64,000 bases of DNA from Semisulcospira habei (GCA_036245525.1 BTPG01000008.1:30156231-30220230); one strand, 5' to 3'; counted from the stretch's first letter, positions 11,104 to 22,558 are shown. Numbers and translations are program-made. Notes: generated by a model from the letters alone, not told the origin.

Positions 11104-11167
11104 ACCTGAAGTGACTGAGAGGTGGAACTAAAATAGAAACCGTCCTTCAAAACAGTGACATCAGCAG

Positions 11168-11270
11168 TAACCCCTTCACTGTCGAGAAAAAACGACCGAC
11201 ACCCAACTGCAAGAGGCATAGACCCTCATGAGCCCCCGCAACTGGGGAGGCTAATGAGGATCTATGCCGC
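11168..11270. repeat. Family A element, left end and palindrome
   Basis: TAACCCCTTCACTGTCGAG left end; palindrome 11208-11270 with a damaged loop side (GGGGAGGCTAATGAGG). Confidence 0.85.
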
Positions 11271-11360
11271 TTGATGAAACCATTTTTAATCTAAGTTCCC
11301 TTTCACGGGGTTGGATTTAGAATTTCAAAAACACAGCCTGCGTCCACTGGCAGTGAGGGA

Positions 11361-11470
11361 GGAAGGGGGGGGGGGGGTGAGGGGGGGGGGAAAGGGGGGG
11401 GGTAGGGGGGGGGGGGGGGTAGGGGGTTGGGGTGGGGTGGGAGGGGGGAGGTGGGTGGGTGGGTGGGTGA
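11361..11470 (+). repeat. Poly-G/GGGT tract
   Basis: More than 100 bp of G runs broken by single A or T. Strong G-quadruplex potential on the plus strand. Confidence 0.95.
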
Positions 11471-12251
11471 TTAACGGTTTCCATTCCTGCTGCGGAGATG
11501 TCCTCAGATGTTCCAGGATAAGAGAAAATCGAACATTCCTCATTCGCTGCGCAGATTTAAGCCGAAGCAAACATTTTTTTCCCTAGCCATTTAACGATTC
11601 TGTGATATCTGCGTGATAGCTACAGGTGTATAAACTGCTTGTTACCCTGATGTTACGGAGTGATAAACCACACGACCTTCGCAATTTCTACGAAAAAAAA
11701 GTTCCTTCTGCGTACGTCCCATCAAAGACTTTAAATATGAATATTGATATAAGGTCTTTGGTCCCAGCAGCATTACGTAACGTTTTTATTTATCTTCATT
11801 ATCATTATAAAAAAGCCCGAGCCAGAACGTGCACTACAGTTGTTCTGAATGTAATTTATTTTTCATAAGCTCAAAGGAAACGTTTTTAATTTAAATATAC
11901 CCGCACGTGCAGGTATTATATTAATGCACAAATGCGGTAAAATGCATTACGTGTCATAAATTTGCTTGCGGCGTGTTTACGTCACGTTCGCGCGGAACCC
12001 CGTGGAGAATGTTTCATTTCCCTGCCATTGAATACCTCAGTGTTCCAGAAAAAAAGACATCTCCCCTTTCCCCACAACAGCTCCACGCAGTGACACTTTA
12101 CCCTTAATTTTAATGCATAAAAAGATGGTGAATATGAAACGAGATTAGAATTCCGCGCCCCACCTTGCTCTGCGGGTTGCTTATAACATGAATACAGGAC
12201 TTCACAAGAAAAGGGGTACAATCTAGTGAGGTCCCTCGGTCTCGTTCATCT

Positions 12252-12293
12252 GCAAGAGGCATAGATTCTCATGAGAATCTATATCTCTTGCTG
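12252..12293. repeat. Family A, minimal hairpin lacking the GC core
   Basis: GCAAGAGGCATAGATTCTCA meets TGAGAATCTATATCTCTTGC with no loop. The GAGCCCCCGC section is missing from both arms. Confidence 0.85.
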
Positions 12294-12894
12294 ACAATGA
12301 TTTACGTCTCTGCTTTCTGGGCGGAAGAGGGCGTTAGGATATGAAGCTTGCGTCTTGAGTAAAGAAAGCCCTTTTTTAAAATGGAAGCTCGGTGATTGTC
12401 GTCGGCACGCCATAAATGCGCGGAGGGCCCATCCTTGGGCAAGGATATAGATCATACAAATCCCAAAAGGCCAACTCAATTAAAAAAAAAAAAAATTCAA
12501 GTGACGAATTTGAGTACAGTGCTACCTGTTCAAACTTTATTTGTTGTTGTTGGTTAAACCCTTTACAACCAGTCATCGCAGGTTGCGTTTTTGAAAAAAA
12601 AAAAAAAAAAGTGAATTCAGCGTCAAAGATCCAAGAACATGGGTACAAAATGGTTGCTGCTGGTCAGTGCTCAGTTTTTCTCGGCAGTGAGCGGGTTACT
12701 GACACATCCACGTGAGCGCAGTTCTCAAGATCTTAACTAAAAAAAATAAAAGAACGCTCGCTCGCATGACGTTCGACAGTGGACAACATTTTTCGTTGAC
12801 ACAGCTCTAAAAAGAAAAAGCGGGAATTTCTAACGCACGAAAAGCAATTTCAACAATTTCTATAAGCAGACATGCTAACAAAATGACAGCCGCT

Positions 12895-13109
12895 TTAACC
12901 GTTTCAGCACCAAGGTCCCATTTCTCAAATTTTGGAGGTGTTGCCTAAAGACTGTGGTGTACCAGCAGCAGGAGATGGCTTGACCATGCTAATTTAAGGG
13001 TAGTGCCAGATTAGCTTGGCGCCTGAAGGCGCCAAGCTAATCTGGCACTACCCTTGAAACATCATGGTCGTCATCTCCTGCTGTAGGGATCCGGGGCTAA
13101 AAGGGTTAA
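12895..13109. mobile_element. Family B element, complete, TTAA at both ends (215 bp)
   Basis: Left TTAACCGTTTCAGCACC, right GGGGCTAAAAGGGTTAA. The inner region TTTTGGAGGTGTTGCCTAAA precedes a near-perfect hairpin at 12993-13060 (AAGGGTAGTGCCAGATTAGC and complement). Confidence 0.92.
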
Positions 13110-13343
13110 GAACGAGCTGAAGAGATCGACGTGTACTCGACGCACTTAATTTTCTTAAAACTGTTCCAGGCGCGCAGGATGAGTTCAATTTGACCCACAT
13201 TCCGCGGCAGCTTATCTCCTAACTAGCTGAACGGCGGTGAATCGATTGGAAAGATCGAGTCAGCCATGCAAGATGTGCTTAGGGCCAGCCCATTGTACCT
13301 CTCTGAGCATGCTTCTCGTTAAGCCTTCCTTTCCCTTCTTGTT

Positions 13344-13365
13344 TTTTTTTTTTTTTTTTTTTTTC
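13344..13365. repeat. Poly-T tract
   Basis: About 22 T in a row. Confidence 0.9.
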
Positions 13366-13659
13366 AAAAATGCCTCCTTAGGGACCGCGAGCGCAGTCAT
13401 GTGGATATTCGTTTACCATTTCTAAGGCAAATGCGCTGGCAGCGGCAAAGCACCCGGAATGAACCGCTCACCATTTATTGGACCCGGAGGTTACCTGTGA
13501 AACCAGAACGGCAGGACGCATACGTGGGTGGGACCTGTCTTTTAGTACCACACTGAATAAATTGTGTTCCAACTGTCTTTTGTAAGCGTGTTTCTTTCTC
13601 CGTTGGGTTTTTCACTGCATTTTACACGCTTGGCAGTCACCTCTTTGGTCTGGATTGAA

Positions 13660-14110
13660 AGTTTCTCAGTTTGGAGGTGTTCACTGTGGAGTTTATACCA
13701 CAGACAATTCGCCCATTGTAGTTCAAGGGTGGTGCCATAACAGCTTGGCGCCTGAGGTCAAGTTTCTTAATCTAGGTCATACTACAGAAAGTTCGACCAT
13801 GGTCAGTAGTTCAAGGGTGGTGCCAGAACAGCTTGGCGCCTGAGGTCAAGAAACTTGATTAATCTGGGCGGTGTCCACTGAGGACTATACACAATAGATA
13901 GTTTGACCATGATAGTTCATGGGTGGTGCCAGCGCAGCTTGGCGCCTGAGGTCATGTTTCTCAATTTGGATGTTTTCACTGAAGATTGCATACCAAACAG
14001 ATCGACCCTTGTAGTTCAAGGGTGGTGCCTGAATAGCTTGGCGCCTATAGGCGCTAAGCTATTCTGGCACCACCCTTGAACTATCATGGCCCATCCGTCT
14101 CTTCTTGTAG
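13660..14110. repeat. Ladder of four family B left halves, last one complete
   Basis: GTTCAAGGGTGGTGCC or close variants start at 13721, 13809, 13915 and 14013, each ending CAGCTTGGCGCCT or similar. The first three lack the right arm; the fourth has it (GGCGCTAAGCTATTCTGGCA). GAGGTCAAGTTTCT-like and TTTGGAGGTGTTCACT-like spacers recur between units. Confidence 0.85.
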
Positions 14111-14499
14111 TGTCAGACCTGAGCAATTTCAATTCGAGAAATATAGCGAAAAGATAGAGGACGTTGAATACAGATTCTCAAGCGGTAAAAACCTCTTTGC
14201 GCATAGCATACATGTGTTACTATCATTATTCTTTTATCATGCAAAGTAGCCTACCCCCATTGAGGACCCATAGAAGTCTTACGGCAGCCCCCTACCCCGC
14301 TAACAATACCCAGCAGGTCGCTGTACCACGGGCTATGTATACCTCTTTATCTATTGACATACATCTGAATAAGGTGCGCGGCACAACACACACACGCACG
14401 CACATACACACACACACACAAAGAATCAATGAATCTTTATTTTACAACGGTGAAGATATTAACACAGTCAGTGACTATATCATTTTTCGTACCTGCCGT

Positions 14500-14695
<196 letters not shown>

Positions 14696-14852
14696 CAAAA
14701 GGCGTCTTGCTAACGAATGTATTCAAGTGGCGACGGGCAAGTTGACAGCCCTATTACCTCGATCCACTTTCGCACCCAAAACAGCCCACAATTCACAATC
14801 GTCTGCCAAGCAATAGTAATCAGCACCCAAAATATACAGCGAAAATGTCGTC

Positions 14853-14916
14853 TCAAGGGTAGCGCCTGATTAGCTTGTCGCCCTCAGGGCGCCAAGCTAA
14901 TCAGGCACTACCCTTG
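14853..14916. repeat. Family B hairpin
   Basis: TCAAGGGTAGCGCCTGATTA ... TAATCAGGCACTACCCTTG. Confidence 0.85.
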
Positions 14917-15411
14917 CGCTCTCACAGTTAAACCATCTCACGCAGCCGGCGTTGAATGCAAAAGAGTTGGACTGAAAATTAAACTTTTTTCTTGAAACGC
15001 GTAGGCCGCAATGGATGTCGTACGCAAAGAAGACACACGGGACAATAGAGGGGAGTGAAACCTCGTGACAAAATATGGACGACGAAAAAACTGTTTTCAA
15101 CAGAATTGTTTTCGAATGTCGTCTCTGGTGAGCATATATATCTCTGAGAAATCTGAGAAATCCTTGTTGAAATATGCATTCGTCAAAATGAGAAAAAACA
15201 ATCTGTTGCGTGGAAAGACACGCGAGACAAACAAGGCGGACACTGAAATGGCAGGCAGGGCAGAAGGGAAGCGGTCTTTGCTGCAATCGATGAGACAATC
15301 ACACGACAAAGTGTTTACACAGATCGGGGGTTGGTATGACAGATTATAAGGAAAATGCGCGTGTGTGGGTCGGTGCGTGCGCGCGCGTGTGATGTGTGTG
15401 TGTGTGTAACT

Positions 15412-15455
15412 GTTATCTCCCTCGACTTGTTATCAGCAGAGCAATCGAGGAAAAC

Positions 15456-15464
<9 letters not shown>
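15412..15464. repeat. Family E remnant fused to a GT repeat
   Basis: TATCTCCCTCGACTTGTTAT ... CAATCGAGGAAAACAACCTC, then GTGTGT directly. Confidence 0.65.

Positions 15465-15525
<61 letters not shown>
15463..15525. repeat. (GT)n microsatellite
   Basis: About 30 GT units starting at the end of an E remnant. Confidence 0.95.
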
Positions 15526-15530
<5 letters not shown>

Positions 15531-15533
15531 ACC

Positions 15534-15586
15534 AGTTAAACTTCGATTCGCTATCAGCGCAGCAATCAAGGGAGACAGCCAGTGTG
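15534..15586. repeat. Second family E remnant fused to a GT repeat
   Basis: TTCGATTCGCTATCAGCGCA ... TCAAGGGAGACAGCCAGTGT, then GTGTGT. The E terminus CCAGTGT runs into the repeat. Confidence 0.7.
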
Positions 15587-15601
15587 TGTGTGTGTGTGTT
15601 T

Positions 15602-15650
<49 letters not shown>

Positions 15651-15668
15651 GCGCGTACGTGCGTGCTT

Positions 15669-15756
<88 letters not shown>

Positions 15757-15812
15757 TTGTGTGTGTGAGGGCATGCGTACGTTTGTGCGTACGATCGTGC
15801 GTGCGTGTGTGT
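15584..15812. repeat. (GT)n/(GTGC)n microsatellite cluster
   Basis: Two long GT runs (about 15605-15641 and 15671-15740) with GTGC/GTAC-rich sequence between and after. Cys/Val/Arg open frames here are translations of the repeat. Confidence 0.95.
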
Positions 15813-16262
15813 GATCAGCGAGTGTATGTGTGCGCGAGATCTCTAAAAAGATTTCAAAGGGCCCCAAAGAGTGGCGACAGGAAAAGAAGACATGTTTAAA
15901 AGAAGGCCTGCTTGAGATTACAGCCAAGCAGTTATTTTTTCCTTGAAATCTGTCTTCTAATTTATCGTTGGTGAAAATGTTTCAAGAAAAAACAAAGGAT
16001 ATCAAAGTTCAGCGCACGGTTGAGGGTGAGGACAAGGATGTCTACGTTGAGCATCATGCATGACTAATTACAAAACACTGCATTAAGATGTATAGTTCGG
16101 TCGCGGCATAATAAGAAAACATGTTTGTCAGGCACAAACCCCATCCCACGCACGAGACACCTGGTGTCCTTAATTAGCGTGGGTGCCCGATGTCTCAGCG
16201 ACCACATCCTGCTTAATCAAATGCTCACTTTAACTTTAGAAACTCGGATGTGAACAAACCAC

Positions 16263-16318
16263 CAAAGACATAGATCCACATGAGCCCCCGGGGTTCATGG
16301 GGATCTATGTCTCTTGCA
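16263..16318. repeat. Family A palindrome, shortened core
   Basis: AAAGACATAGATCCACATGA ... TGGGGATCTATGTCTCTTGC. Confidence 0.8.
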
Positions 16319-16742
16319 GATGAGGCGCATTTTTATTTTTATTTTTTTTCCGTTTAGTGTCCGCTCCTCCCTACCCGAGTCGAGTATCAAGTGTGAACAT
16401 AAATTAAAATACAAGTCTGATACTGATCATGTGCTATACAAAGCATGACCCCGTGCAGACGCGCAAAAAAGACACATCGCTGCCGACTCCAGTAGGGAGA
16501 GAGGAAAAGACACTCAGCGGGTCCTGTATCATCCGATCTATCATTTTACAGTATTCATTGCCGCTGTTGTGACCGTACCTTTGTCTGGAAACCCACACGT
16601 AACGTTAAAGTGAAAAACGAAACTGTAATCTTACTTCCGTAGCCAACACCACACCTGCTACACATTTTATTTCTGAAATCTTTGTTCATTCAATGACCAA
16701 AAGCCAACACCGTCTTTGAAACATGGATGCACATTTTTTTCA

Positions 16743-16853
16743 GCAAGAGACGTAGATCCTCATGAGCCCCCCGCAGTCGCGGGGGGGCTCATGAGGATCT
16801 ATGTCTCTTGCAGCTGGATCGCGTTCACTTTTTTTCGGCAATGACGGGGTTAA
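16743..16853. repeat. Family A palindrome and right end
   Basis: Perfect-looking stem GCAAGAGACGTAGATCCTCA (arm 2 ATGTCTCTTGC), then CGGCAATGACGGGGTTAA as terminus. The left end is not clear. Confidence 0.85.
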
Positions 16854-17080
16854 TGCCAGCTTAATGGTTATCCCCACACTCACAGGCCTTCTGCTGGTTG
16901 CGGGTGAAATGAACGATCTACTCTAGCTGATTTCATCTGTATAAATGTGTCTCATGCAGAACGTGTGCAGTTTTCAGTGCAGCGATTTTGTAGATCTATG
17001 CCACCTGCGGTTGTAAGAAGTTTTGTTTACGCCGGACGACTCGCACAACGAAAGAGGTAAGAGCGAGGTCACGGCGGATA

Positions 17081-17220
17081 ACCAGCTTATGCCATAAGCA
17101 CAGACAACACTCCAAACATCCCCAAGAGGCATTGATCCTCATGAGCCCGGAGGGCTCATGAGGATCTATGCCTCTTGGAGATGTTTGGAGTGGTATCCAT
17201 GGTTATGGTACAAGCTGGCT
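17081..17220. repeat. Family A core inside an extended 140-bp palindrome
   Basis: The core CCAAGAGGCATTGATCCTCA...CTTGG is flanked by a second complementary layer: CACTCCAAACATC on the left pairs with GATGTTTGGAGTG on the right, and ACCAGCTTATGCC with GGTACAAGCTGG. Confidence 0.85.
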
Positions 17221-17566
17221 ATAAACAGCGACTGCGATATCGTTTGACGTCAATAGCTGCAGACGAAACCTCATTATTATTTTCAACTTCTCACACGGAA
17301 TAACCCTTCGGATTTATGCGTGACTGTTGCCGAGACGACAAGGTTCAATACACACTTTGTGAGCTCTGACAAGAGACCACATATATCGCCGGAAATTCAC
17401 AACGGTAGATAAGGAAAGACGGTGCAAGGTGCATCTACCCTCAGATCTGGAACCCGCTGCGGAAGGAGAGGCGGCGAAGCGGAAACCATACAAAACAGTG
17501 GCGGAGCACCAGATGAAAGAATTAAGCTTGAGGATCAGACAGGCTCCACACGGCTCCTGGCAAGAT

Positions 17567-17640
17567 GTGTGCTGGTTAGTCTATGATTTTGGACCTTACG
17601 GCCTACAGCTGTAATGTCCAACATCAAACACCAGCGCACA
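17567..17640. repeat. Family H hairpin
   Basis: GTGTGCTGG...TATGATTTTGGACCTTACGG / CTGTAATGTCC...CCAGCGCAC. The short open frame 17429-17614 runs into it and has no recognisable relatives. Confidence 0.75.
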
Positions 17641-17974
17641 GCAGAAACATCGTGAGGCTGAATTAAAAAACAAAATTGCCTTAGGTGCCAAGCTATTCTG
17701 ACAACATCCTTAAACTGTCATAGTCAAATTTATTTCTTGCAATAACATATCAGGATAAAAAGGGTTACAGTTATCGGCTCCATGGCGGGCTTTGGCTGTT
17801 AAAATTTGCCGATGTAACGGGTTATCAATATAGTCTTGCCTGAAAAAAGAAGAGAGAGAGAGAGACACCTACTATATCTACAGTACCAAAGCCAATGCGC
17901 TTGAATGAGGCGAGAGACAATCAAAAACAATTGTACACTATTGACTATTGGAAAAGCTGGAGACCATCTCACTC

Positions 17975-18041
17975 AGCAAAAGACATAGATTCTCATGAGC
18001 CCCTGCGAATGCAGGGGCTCATGAAAATCTTTGTCTCTTGC
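17975..18041. repeat. Family A palindrome
   Basis: AGCAAAAGACATAGATTCTC ... ATGAAAATCTTTGTCTCTTG around GCCCCTGC/GCAGGGGC. Confidence 0.85.
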
Positions 18042-18426
18042 GGATAGAACCGTCTGAATGATGACTGCAGTAACAGAAAGGCTTCAATGAAGACATAACA
18101 GCGACAAACTGGCCACTCATCCGGCTGTCTCGTTCCTATGGGGCTTTTATCGAGTCTTTTATGACAGCAATAATTTTGTCCAAGAGTTTCATTGATTTAA
18201 CTATTTCCCTGTCGTTCCAAACCTTGTTTTCCCAATGGCTGACATGCTAAAATCGTCTCTCTGCTTTCCTGGAAGAGGTCACCTCCAGTTAATTCGGCGT
18301 AATAGTTCGAGGGTGGCGGCTGATTAATTTGACGTCTGAATCATTTATTGAAAGAAAATGCATTTATCTATAAAAGGAAAAACGCTCTCTACAAACAATC
18401 TGCAAAATTTCTATACCTATGAGGTG

Positions 18427-18530
18427 GATCGACCGTGAGAGCTCAAGGTAGTGCCTGATTCAGCTTGACGCATTGACAGGCGCCAAACTAAATCAGGCAC
18501 TACCCTTGAGCCACCACGGTCGACTCATCT
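18427..18530. repeat. Family B hairpin with outer arms
   Basis: GATCGACCGTG ... GAGCTCAAGGTAGTGCCTGA / TCAGGCACTACCCTTGAGCC ... CACGGTCGACTC. Confidence 0.85.
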
Positions 18531-18621
18531 CCCGCAGACGGTGCCGAAGAAAAAAAGATATAGTTATTTTTTATCCGAGTTTTTAAAGCTTAGGATCTGT
18601 CAGTCTAAAGGGAACACAGTA

Positions 18622-18714
18622 AGAACTAGGCCTCGGGCCGAATTCATCCATATTTGACACGCGCACAGTCGTGCGCGGGCCATCTACGACCGATATCGGC
18701 CCGAAGACCTTTTT
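18622..18714. repeat. Family G, degraded
   Basis: AGGCCTCGGGCCGAATTC and CGATATCGGCCCGAAGACCT mark the outer arms. The inner GCGCACAGTCGTGCGC stem is intact. Confidence 0.6.
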
Positions 18715-18918
18715 CTCACGGGGTACGCGATTGAAGATGACGACGTGTGTATGACAGGTGTGACGACCAGGGTTCAAGATGAATTGTGACACCAGTAGGC
18801 ATTCCGCGCCCGCGGACAGTATGTGGCTCACGGTATAGAATCGACCGGGCTGAAGAGCAAGCTTGCGGGTGCAAGATTCAGTCATACATACACACACACA
18901 CACATACACAAATAAACA

Positions 18919-19072
18919 GGGAGCTGGGTGGCTCGGTGGTAGAGCGTTCGACTCTCGACCGAAAGGTCCTGGGTTCGAATCCAGCTTGGTTCAAAATTTG
19001 TTCAGACCCTATTACGGTGCCCCGTCATTTAAAACACCTTCGTGGTGGACAAAAGACGTAAACGTTTTTTTT
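18919..19072 (+). mobile_element. tRNA-derived SINE
   Basis: Pol III A box TGGCTCGGTGGTAGAGCG (from about 18929) and B box GGGTTCGAATCC (18971-18982), with an unrelated 3' body ending in a T run. The acceptor-stem halves do not pair, so this is a SINE head rather than a functional tRNA. Confidence 0.75.
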
Positions 19073-19483
19073 TCTCTCTCATACACACATACGCCTCTAT
19101 CGCTCTCAAACATACATATTCACACCCGCTTCCAACACCATGCCACTGCTGTTTCTAATATAAATTATTTGCACACAAACTGATCCTCCGTGGGGGCCGC
19201 GGCCTGAGTGGGGTATATAAATCACCGCTGGCAATGACAGAATATGCGAATACAACCACCAACAAAAAAATCATTAAATTTTACACCGTGCATTCTGCTA
19301 ATACAAGTCTGGTACAATGCCCTCCAGCTGAGCGGCAATACTGCACAAGCCCCCTTCAAGCCTCGAGACAATTAAATCTCTTGCACACAAAATGAAACAA
19401 GACCCTTCACACGTCGACAACTTTAGCAGTTGTGAATTCATTGTGTCTAACAATGCGGACAATGTCATATCTGTGAAAAATTG

Positions 19484-19678
19484 CTTAATCCCTTCCCTGC
19501 CGAAAAAGTGAACATGATTCAACTGCAAGAGACATAGATCATAATGAGCCCCCGCAACTGCGGGGGCTCATGAGGATCTATACCACTTGTTGAAACCACT
19601 TTGTATTCATTGTATACGGGACGGCTGAACAGTGATTTCAGACCTACAATGTACGTTACAGTGGCAGCGATGGGGTTA
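19484..19678. mobile_element. Family A element, nearly complete
   Basis: Left TTAATCCCTTCCCTGCCGA; palindrome 19524-19590; inner CCACTTTGTATTCATTGTAT; right GTGGCAGCGATGGGGTTA (final A lost). Confidence 0.85.
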
Positions 19679-19965
19679 CATGGTGACACGTGGATGTGCA
19701 GCACAGTGCACTATGAAAGGTCGGCCCGTCCTCAGTGAAAAGTTCCAGCCGATAAATTCACAATGCTGACAGCTGTTTGGACGGGTGTGTATATATATAT
19801 ATATGTACATATCACGATGTTTCTGCTGTGCGCAGGGGTCTGATGTATATATATTAAAATAACTGCTTATTGCTGACGGCTTGGGCAGGTATGAATACAT
19901 TAAAAATAAACCAGACAATGCCCTGGCTGTGTGCACGGCTTCAGAACAAAAGGATGGATTTAAAT

Positions 19966-20090
19966 GCCCTCTGAAGGAAAAAAAGCAGGCAAGTCCAGTT
20001 TTGTATAAAAAGCGAGATTTGTATTGTCACATAAGGGAAGTCTCGCTTTTCACAAAAATGGATTTGTTCGCTTTTTTTCTACACAGGACA
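19966..20090. repeat. Family F element
   Basis: CCCTCTGAAGGAAAAAAAGC end; AAAAAGCGAGATTTGTATTG / AGTCTCGCTTTTCACAAAAA arms. Confidence 0.8.
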
Positions 20091-20183
20091 AGTAATTAAA
20101 ATATAGTCTGAACATGAGCACGGGGTAAAAAGGTTTGATGCAAATTAAGTTGTCCTAGCGCCTGTTTGAACCGCAAGCCAAGA

Positions 20184-20250
20184 ACAAGAGGCACAGATCC
20201 TCATAAACCTATACAATACGTATAGGGTCATGAGTATATATGCCTGTTGC
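20184..20250. repeat. Family A, new loop sequence
   Basis: ACAAGAGGCACAGATCCTCA ... loop CCTATACAATACGTATAGGG replaces the GC core symmetrically ... TGCCTGTTGC. Confidence 0.75.
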
Positions 20251-20309
20251 TATCCCAATTTTAATTCGTTCCTCTGTGACGAGGCATTAAGTCTACAACG
20301 CACTGGACA

Positions 20310-20527
20310 CTTTTCAATGCCGACAAAACGTGAACACAATCCAACTGCAAGAGACATAGTTCCTCATGAGCCCCCGCAGTTGCGGGGGCTCATGAGGATC
20401 TATGTCTCTTGCTGACTACACTTTGTATCCACGTTTCCTCGACGGCTGGGACTCTTTGGCATTGACTCAAGAAACGCAATAGCTTCCACTGACAGCGATG
20501 GGGTTGAGGTCATCTGTTTCTGTGTCA
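20310..20527. mobile_element. Family A element, ends degraded
   Basis: Palindrome 20347-20412 nearly perfect (GCAAGAGACATAGTTCCTCA). Flanks TGCCGACAAAACGTGAACAC and CACTGACAGCGATGGGGTT match the A consensus but TTAA is lost. Confidence 0.85.
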
Positions 20528-20689
20528 CCATCCATCTTGCCCCAACAATTGCCCTTCATGACACAAGATGTCCTCATTAGAGTCATAACTTATGGTTTAC
20601 AGCAGAAAGGTTGCCTCGGATTTATACAACACACTGTCTTTTTAAACAGATTTCAATGCTTACTGACCTAGTGTACTCCGCACTCTCTC

Positions 20690-20940
20690 TGTGTCTCTCT
20701 CTGTATCGATGTATATTTACGTGTGTAGAGTAGCAGGTCAGTTTGTAAGAGAGGCGCTAGCATGCCTAAAACTTTATCCTGAATTAAAATAACAAACACG
20801 TTTTTCATCATCATCATCATCATTTCTCTCTATCACTCTCTCTCGATGTATATTTATGTGGGTAGAGTAGCAGGACAGCTTGTAAGGATGCCCAAAACTT
20901 TATCCTGAAAACAAACGTTTTATCATCATCATTTCTCTCA
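20690..20940. repeat. Tandem duplication, about 140 bp unit x2
   Basis: Both copies contain TCGATGTATATTTA(C/T)GTG, GTAGAGTAGCAGG and AAAACTTTATCCTGAA, ending in a CAT run and TTTCTCTC. Confidence 0.85.
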
Positions 20941-20942
20941 CT

Positions 20943-20945
<3 letters not shown>

Positions 20946-21016
<71 letters not shown>

Positions 21017-21017
21017 A

Positions 21018-21050
<33 letters not shown>

Positions 21051-21063
21051 ATCACACACACAG
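20946..21063. repeat. (CA)n microsatellite with ATCA interruptions
   Basis: Long CA run interrupted twice by CCATCA. Confidence 0.95.
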
Positions 21064-21347
21064 TCACGTGCCACCCTGTACTAATTCTGGGGGTAAACCC
21101 ATGAAATTCTGGGACAAGCTTTCGCAACAGCTCTCATTAACTAATACCATCCCTGGTGCACCAATCAAATCGGACTATAACCTATGCATCTGCAACCTAA
21201 TTTTCAAGTACTCTGCAAATCTAATCCGCATGAATAATTGATATAAACCAACAGCGCACAGAAGCGAACTTGTCTGTTGGGCATAAATGGACCATTGTAG
21301 GCGCATCGCAATCAATCGGTCTTTCACTGCCCGCGCCAGCTGCTGGG

Positions 21348-21455
21348 ATGGAGATGGACCGACCATGAGTGCTCAAGGGTATTGACTGATTAGCTTGTTG
21401 CGTGCAGGCGCCAAGCTAATCAGGCACTACCCTTGCGCAATCATGGTCGACCCAT
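21348..21455. repeat. Family B hairpin with outer arms
   Basis: GATGGACCGACCATGAG ... GCTCAAGGGTATTGACTGAT / CTAATCAGGCACTACCCTTG ... ATCATGGTCGACCC. Confidence 0.85.
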
Positions 21456-21838
21456 TACCTTCTAAGTAGATCAGTTCTTTTGGTTCATTTTTAAATGAAA
21501 AACACAGCGTCTGAAAACCATTCTGGCACCTGAGAGACGTAAAATGGTTAGGGTAGGCTGCAAAACTACGCGTTAGAAAAATGCCACAGATCTGTACCAG
21601 ATAAAGCACATCTCACCTCTGAGCACAAATAGTGCGGCTCATCACCAAACCAAACGTTTCATATCTCGGAAAACCCATTCTAACGTACACTGCCAAATGC
21701 CGGGACTGGGAGCATGATGCATAGCCAGCAAGCAAAATCTCATTGGGACGGCGTCGGTCTTTGACGGCTGTGCGTGCGCCACTTAATTTAATTAAAGCCG
21801 TCGTAGTTTCAAGGATCTTTTGCTTTCTTGGGTATGCA

Positions 21839-22050
21839 CCCTGTGAAGGCAAATAGACAGTAAGTCCATTAACTTTCTGAAAGAAGTGAAAGAAGCTAAA
21901 TTTACTGCCCAATGAGCGCAAAAGAAAGTATATACATACAAGTAAATTTTTGTGAAAAGCGAGATTTCCATTGTATTACAATAAACAATCTCGCTTTTCA
22001 CAGAAACAGACTTAATCTTTTGCCTGTCCAGATATAAAGGCAAAGGCGCC
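21839..22050. repeat. Family F element with internal insertion
   Basis: Left CCCTGTGAAGGCAAATAGAC; arms TTTGTGAAAAGCGAGATTTC / AATCTCGCTTTTCACAGAAA at 21953-22005; right CTTTTGCC...AAAGGCAAAG. About 65 bp of non-family sequence sits between the left end and the left arm. Confidence 0.75.
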
Positions 22051-22186
22051 CAGTTATTTTGCCGCTGACATTGACTCAAAAATACTTGATACCTTATAGA
22101 CAGATGCCAAAAGTAGTCAGCTACAATCAAATCAATCAAATATGTTTATCTACTAATACTCTGCACACATCTTGCGATTCTAAAAT

Positions 22187-22397
22187 TTAACTCATTCTGC
22201 CCGGCGCACCTATTTCCCAAATTTTGGAGGCGTCATCTAACGACTATGCACCTGTTGCAGGAGATGGATCGACCATAATTGAAAGGCAGTGCCAGATTAG
22301 CTTGGCGCCTGTCGGCGCCAAGCTAATCTGGCACTGCCCTTGAATTATCATGGTCGACCCATCTCCTACTCTGGTGCGTCAGGACTGAATGAGTCAA
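22187..22397. mobile_element. Family B core with TTAACTCATT ends
   Basis: Left TTAACTCATTCTGCCC; hairpin with GGCAGTGCCAGATTAGCTTG; right GGACTGAATGAGTCAA (TTAA to TCAA). Same core as 12895 but different termini. Confidence 0.88.
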
Positions 22398-22558
22398 TTC
22401 ATTTGGCTCTGGGCATGAAAGGCCACCCCGTGAATAGCACCGGCCAGCGTTCCGGCGTGATAACAAACATGGCTCCCTCGGTTGTCCCACTGGAAGCATT
22501 CAAAGGTAAAATGGACACGCACAGACTGAATCCATTACACTAAATGCCTGGTACGGGA

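Noticed and set aside
16145..16200. Possible hairpin with CACGAGACACCTGGTGTC
   Set aside because: Only a short inner stem pairs; no copies elsewhere in the window.
17429..17614. A 61-residue plus-strand frame of fairly coding-like composition
   Set aside because: It ends in a family H hairpin, has no splice or start context, and no recognisable domain.
18919..18990. A functional tRNA gene
   Set aside because: A and B boxes are good but the acceptor-stem halves do not pair and a SINE-like tail follows.
19190..19240. A second tRNA-like SINE head (GGCCGCGGCCTGAGTGG)
   Set aside because: No B box or tail follows; too short to call.
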